Positions 5,107-8,535 of a DNA stretch of 8,535 nt are shown one piece after another. Location: NCBI GenBank assembly GCA_002293345.1, contig DBDB01000059.1, positions 1 through 8,535 on the forward strand. Direction: 5' to 3'. The translations under genes and the position numbers were made by a program. The notes beneath the pieces were generated by a model that was given only the letters and a program-made list of their open reading frames with translations, was not told the DNA's origin and did no database searches. Numbering within the stretch: the stretch's first letter is position 1; each line of letters begins with the position of its first letter. The DNA is from Alistipes sp. UBA943. GTDB lineage: Bacteria; Bacteroidota; Bacteroidia; Bacteroidales; Rikenellaceae.

Positions 5107-5463
5107 ATGTCGATAGTTTACTCCACGGGTCCCATTCGACCCACACGCGAAGCCCCGCACGCCCCCGCCCAAGCTATGCGTTCTGCGAACGCAAGCACCC
5201 CCGGGGGCTCGGCATTGCCGCCCAATCAGCAAGACCTTCGTGTTTGGCTGGACAAACACCGTGGCGGTAAGACCGCCACGATCGTGCGGGGTTTCGTGGG
5301 CAGCGATGCGGATTTGGAGGCGTTGGGACGCACGCTGAAGACGAAGTGCGGCGTGGGAGGAAGTGCCAAGAACGGCGAGGTGATCATTCAGGGCGACCAC
5401 CGCGATAAGGTGGTGGATATATTGATGAAGGCGGGATTTAAATGTAAGAAGGCAGGTGGCTAA
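5107..5463 (+). CDS. SUI1/YciH-family translation initiation factor
   Basis: A 118-residue homologue of eIF1. The SUI1 domain spans about residues 44-113: LRVWLDKHRGGKTATIVRGF, then LKTKCGVGGSAKNGEVIIQG and DHRDKVVDILMKAGFKCKK, all typical of bacterial YciH-type proteins. It should act on the small ribosomal subunit, influencing start-site fidelity; the bacterial role is poorly defined. The frame is open upstream, but ATG 5107 is chosen because the usual N-terminal (V)VYST motif follows directly (MSIVYST) and the next gene lies beyond a short promoter region. The linker between VYST and the domain (about residues 15-38) is Ala/Pro/Ser-rich and includes a palindromic segment shared with the next gene. 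The stop codon overlaps the start of the next gene by 8 bp. Confidence 0.88.
   Translation: MSIVYSTGPIRPTREAPHAPAQAMRSANASTPGGSALPPNQQDLRVWLDKHRGGKTATIVRGFVGSDADLEALGRTLKTKCGVGGSAKNGEVIIQGDHRDKVVDILMKAGFKCKKAGG
5163..5203 (+). repeat. Palindromic segment within the SUI1 gene
   Basis: The left flank (5163-5179) matches 7279-7295 at 15 of 17 bases and the right flank (5191-5203) matches 7301-7313 at 12 of 13. The centre is a hairpin, TGCGTTC-TGC-GAACGCA (5177-5193). Both copies are read in the same frame, as QAMRSANASTP here and QAMPAASTL there, and the length difference is exactly two codons. Confidence 0.5.
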
Positions 5464-8449
5464 AAAATTACTGTTCATATTCGTATTGCTGTTCTCCGTG
5501 GGTCGCGTCCATGCGCAATACTATTCGTGGGGTGCAGATGCGGCGGGGTTACGGTGGGAGCAGTTGCGTACGGACAGTGTGCGGGTGGTGTTCCCGTCGG
5601 TGGCGGAGGAGCAGGGACGGCGCTTGTTTCACTACGCCACGGAGGCACACCCGTATGTCAGTTACGGTTACGAGTTGCCGCCCCTCAAAAAGATACCGTT
5701 CGTGATCCATCCCGAGAATTTCGAGGCGAACGGTCTGGTAATGTGGATGCCCAAGCGCATCGAGATCCTCTCCACTCCGGCCGGCACGTATGCCACGCCA
5801 TGGCTGAAACAGCTGGTGGCACACGAGTACCGTCACGCCGTGCAGTACGCCGCCCTGAATCGGGGATGGATCAAGGTATTTAGCTGGTTCCTCGGTCAAC
5901 AGGGGTCGATCGTGGGAAATCCGTTCATGTACATGTGGGCGCTGGAGGGCGACGCGGTGATGATCGAGACGGAGATGACCTCCTTCGGGCGAGGGCTGCA
6001 ACCCCGCTTCACGATCGAGTACCGTGCTATCGGTGACGAAATGTTCGCGCGGCGCAATATCGACAAATGGTTCTGCGGCTCGTATCGCGATTACGTGCCG
6101 GATCACTATCAGTTGGGGTACCAGCTGGTGAGATACTCGTACGACCGCTATGGCGATGAGTTTTGGGACCGGTCGCTGCACTACTCCGTGCGCAATGCCT
6201 ATATGTTGACGTTCGGCGCACGCGTGTACATGCGCAAACACTACGGCACCTACCCGTCCAAACTCTTCCGAGACGCGTTCACGAACCTGAATCGTCACTG
6301 GGCGTCGCTTCCTCCCGTGGAGGATTCGGGGAGTGTCGTCACGCCCCTCGACGAACGTAACTACACGACCTACAGGTGGCCCAGGTTATTTTGGATGGGG
6401 GATGAGGCGGAGAAGTTGATCGCGATCAAGAGTGATTTCGACCGCCCGTCACGACTGGTTTTGGTGGATGCGGAAACGGGGCGCGAACGCGTGCTGACAC
6501 ACACGGGCATCCCATCCTCACGTATCGAGACAGATTCCGAACGTGTCTGGTGGACGGAGTACCGTCGGTCGTTGCTTTTTCCGCAGCGTGTCAACTCGAA
6601 GATCGTCTGTTTCGACCCCCTCGACGGCAAACATCCGCGCCCCAAAACGGTGCGTGGTATTCGCAATGCCCTATACCCCACCCGTGTCGGTGAACACGGG
6701 TTGGCATGGGTGGAGTATCGTCCGAACGGGGAGTACCGGATACGGGAGGAGCATCTCGATTCGCGAAGCACGACACGCATCCCGATGGGTCTCGAAGTGC
6801 ACGGTATGTCGTGGGACAACCTGACGGGCAAGCTCTATCTGCTCTTGATCGGCGATGAGGGCATGTGGATCTCGTCGGTTGAGGAGAATGGCACCCTGAC
6901 ACAGGTCACGCAACCCGCGTACGTCACCCTGAGCGACTTGCAGGCTGCCGCGGGGAAACTATATTTCGGTTCGATCGCATCGGGACGCGACGAGGCACAC
7001 TGTTTCGATCTCGCGACGGGCAAGGAGCATCGCCTCTCCACCTCGCGGTACGGCTCTCTCTCTCCCACACCGGCGTGGGATGGGAGTCTCCTCACGACGA
7101 CCTACTCGAAACGCGGCTACGCCGTCACGCGGCAGCAGCCGTCGGCGGATGGACATCCGCCGGTCGAGGTTGAGGTGTCTAAGTTGCCAGTGGATCTGGT
7201 GAATCCCCGGATGCGTCGCTGGAACGTGCCCAACCTCGACACCGTGCGCTACGCGCCCGGTACGGCTGCCGCCGCGCGCCCCGTCCAAGCCATGCCTGCG
7301 GCAAGCACCCTCGCGGAGGATGCTGGGGTGTCTCAGCCGAAAGCGAAACGCTATCGTAAAGCCGCGCACCTGTTCAATGTTCACAGTTGGGCTCCCGTGT
7401 CGTTCGATCCGTTCGGGTTGATCGGGGATTTCCGTCCGCAGTTCATGTTCGGTGCCACGGTGCTGACACAGAACCTCCTCTCGACGATGGAGGGGTACGC
7501 CAGCTGGGGGTGGAATGCGGACGACAAACATATCGTCACGGGAGCGTTGCGTTACTCGGGTCTCGGCGTGCGGTTCGAGGCGGGTGCCACGTATGGAGGG
7601 TACCGTCTCGTGTATCCCATCAAGGATCAAATCGTCCCTGAAAAAGGGGAGCAACACTGGGATGCGTACGCCAGCGCCACGCTGCCCCTCTACTTCGACA
7701 ACGGATATCATCTGCGCCAACTTTCGATCCTCTCGGGGTACAGCTACTCGAACGGCTTGGTGGCCGACATAGGCAGTCTCGACCTGGCGACGGTCACGCA
7801 GGAGGATATCGCCACGTTGGGGTACAACAAGGGACTCCACAAACTCACCTTCGGTGTCGGGTTCACGGACATCGTGCGATCGGCATACCGCGACGTGCAG
7901 TCGCCCTGGGGTTACACCCTCTCTGCCGAATACGGAACGAATCCCGTGAATCGCGATTTCAGCGACCTCGTATCGGGATACGCACGTATCTACACCCCGG
8001 GGTTCTTCCCGCACAACTCGCTGAGTGTGGCGGCGACCTATCAGCACTCGCTGGGCGGATTCCGCATAAACGGCATGCCGACCTTCGGATTCAAGTCGAG
8101 TCGCCTGGTGCCCAACGGTTTCTCGACCACCGACATCTCGAACAATAATTACACCGCCGCGAGCGTTGATTATCAATTCCCGTTTTGGTATCCCGACGGG
8201 GGTATAAAGAGCGTGTTGTACTTCAAGCGGTTGCGCCTGAACGTGGGTGGGCAGTACGCCCGTTTCAAAGGGTTGAACGAAGCTGGCGACCCGGCATACA
8301 AACAACTCTACTCGTACGGGTTGGATCTGTACATCGACGGCAACGTGCTACGTGGTCCCGCGGCATCGACCTGGACGATCAAGTTGTCGCTCTACAAACC
8401 CAACCGCAAAGGGGTATGGTTCGGTTTCAATCTCGCTACTCCGTTGTAA
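5456..8449 (+). CDS. Exported zincin-like/propeller/beta-barrel protein
   Basis: A 997-residue exported protein. GTG 5456 is the start because a signal peptide follows immediately (MAKKLLFIFVLLFSVGRVHA, likely cleaved after A20) and no nearby ATG exists. Residues about 40-290 resemble the peptidase-MA/gluzincin fold: HEYRH (123-127) gives two zinc ligands and the catalytic Glu, and E164 in WALEGDA is the expected third ligand, so the active site looks intact. Residues about 295-600 contain repeated strand-like segments with sugar- or TolB-like propeller character (LVLVDAETGRERVL, KIVCFDPLDGK, AHCFDLATGKEHRLS). After an Ala-rich linker with basic residues (about 600-637), residues 638-997 alternate aromatic and polar residues like an outer-membrane beta-barrel, ending WFGFNLATPL. 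It is probably an outer-membrane protein with periplasmic or surface hydrolase activity; the substrate is unknown. It is translationally coupled to the SUI1 gene. Confidence 0.75.
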   Translation: MAKKLLFIFVLLFSVGRVHAQYYSWGADAAGLRWEQLRTDSVRVVFPSVAEEQGRRLFHYATEAHPYVSYGYELPPLKKIPFVIHPENFEANGLVMWMPKRIEILSTPAGTYATPWLKQLVAHEYRHAVQYAALNRGWIKVFSWFLGQQGSIVGNPFMYMWALEGDAVMIETEMTSFGRGLQPRFTIEYRAIGDEMFARRNIDKWFCGSYRDYVPDHYQLGYQLVRYSYDRYGDEFWDRSLHYSVRNAYMLTFGARVYMRKHYGTYPSKLFRDAFTNLNRHWASLPPVEDSGSVVTPLDERNYTTYRWPRLFWMGDEAEKLIAIKSDFDRPSRLVLVDAETGRERVLTHTGIPSSRIETDSERVWWTEYRRSLLFPQRVNSKIVCFDPLDGKHPRPKTVRGIRNALYPTRVGEHGLAWVEYRPNGEYRIREEHLDSRSTTRIPMGLEVHGMSWDNLTGKLYLLLIGDEGMWISSVEENGTLTQVTQPAYVTLSDLQAAAGKLYFGSIASGRDEAHCFDLATGKEHRLSTSRYGSLSPTPAWDGSLLTTTYSKRGYAVTRQQPSADGHPPVEVEVSKLPVDLVNPRMRRWNVPNLDTVRYAPGTAAAARPVQAMPAASTLAEDAGVSQPKAKRYRKAAHLFNVHSWAPVSFDPFGLIGDFRPQFMFGATVLTQNLLSTMEGYASWGWNADDKHIVTGALRYSGLGVRFEAGATYGGYRLVYPIKDQIVPEKGEQHWDAYASATLPLYFDNGYHLRQLSILSGYSYSNGLVADIGSLDLATVTQEDIATLGYNKGLHKLTFGVGFTDIVRSAYRDVQSPWGYTLSAEYGTNPVNRDFSDLVSGYARIYTPGFFPHNSLSVAATYQHSLGGFRINGMPTFGFKSSRLVPNGFSTTDISNNNYTAASVDYQFPFWYPDGGIKSVLYFKRLRLNVGGQYARFKGLNEAGDPAYKQLYSYGLDLYIDGNVLRGPAASTWTIKLSLYKPNRKGVWFGFNLATPL
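7279..7313 (+). repeat. Second copy of the in-frame palindromic segment
   Basis: It lies in the Ala-rich linker of the large exported protein (residues about 609-619, CAA GCC ATG ...). It shares its flanks with 5163-5203 and has a shorter centre, TGCC-TGC-GGCA. The phase of translation is the same as in the SUI1 copy, and both sit in low-complexity linkers between folded domains. Confidence 0.45.
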
Positions 8450-8475
8450 GCGCGTTCTTATACCTTGCTGGAACT

Positions 8476-8535
8476 GTACCCTTTTCGGAGAAAAGTGTAC
8501 CCCAAAACCTTTCGGGAGATGCTTTGCATCTCCAT
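8476..8535 (+). repeat. Dispersed hairpin repeat running off the window end
   Basis: GTACCCTTTT-CGGAG-AAAAGTGTAC (8476-8500, one mismatch) is followed by CCCCAAAACCTTTCG and GGAGATGC-TTT-GCATCTCC (8515-8533). The order and spacing match the minus strand of 4014-4070. It begins 27 bases after the stop of the large exported-protein gene and may assist termination, although no T-run follows the first hairpin. The element probably continues beyond 8535, since the 4014-4070 copy continues into the palindrome array. Confidence 0.65.

Noticed and set aside
6959..8305. 448-codon minus-strand open frame
   Set aside because: It is antisense to the exported protein, whose plus-strand translation has a coherent signal peptide and domains; long antisense frames are common in GC-rich coding DNA.

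Overview
The window looks like a chromosomal segment from the phylum Bacteroidota, order Bacteroidales. The evidence is the TAnnTTTG-type -7 boxes placed just before start codons, the lack of Shine-Dalgarno sequences, and the gene content: a SUI1/YciH factor, a Bacteroidales-type aspartokinase, and an outer-membrane protein with an N-terminal signal peptide. Coding DNA is clearly GC-rich, while the intergenic DNA is A/T-tract-rich. A Tannerella-like oral Bacteroidales would fit, but that is only an impression.

Layout. Positions 1-483 hold no complete gene. On the minus strand they carry a promoter, a strong terminator hairpin, a 3'-end fragment of a Fib_succ_major-type surface protein and a second terminator. 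A small XRE-type regulator follows (484-714, plus). Its 3' end overlaps convergently with birA, which forms a minus-strand pair with dapD (dapD-birA, 2 bp apart). dapD and lysC diverge from a 107-bp region, and each has a -7 box five bases before its ATG. Downstream of lysC, 3664-4121 is a gene-free block of repeats and palindromes. Then come a minus-strand DUF4435/TOPRIM-like gene (4122-5054), a divergent SUI1-family gene (5107-5463), and a 997-residue exported protein (5456-8449) that overlaps SUI1 by 8 bp. This last protein has a zincin-like HEYRH motif, a propeller-like middle and a probable beta-barrel C-terminus. The window ends inside another copy of the intergenic repeat.

How the genes relate. 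lysC makes aspartyl phosphate and dapD acts later in the diaminopimelate/lysine branch, so the divergent pair is a coherent metabolic unit. birA charges biotin enzymes and is probably carried on the dapD transcript. The SUI1 gene and the exported metalloprotease-like gene are probably co-transcribed and translationally coupled.

The most unusual content is not a gene. It is a dispersed family of T-rich, hairpin-containing elements at about 66-117, 2282-2326, 3664-3710, 4015-4121 and 8476-8535; a 155-bp palindrome array (3851-4005) closed by a 10-bp long-range helix; and a short palindromic segment found in the same reading frame inside both the SUI1 gene and the large exported-protein gene. 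I found no complete new defence or metabolic system in this window.
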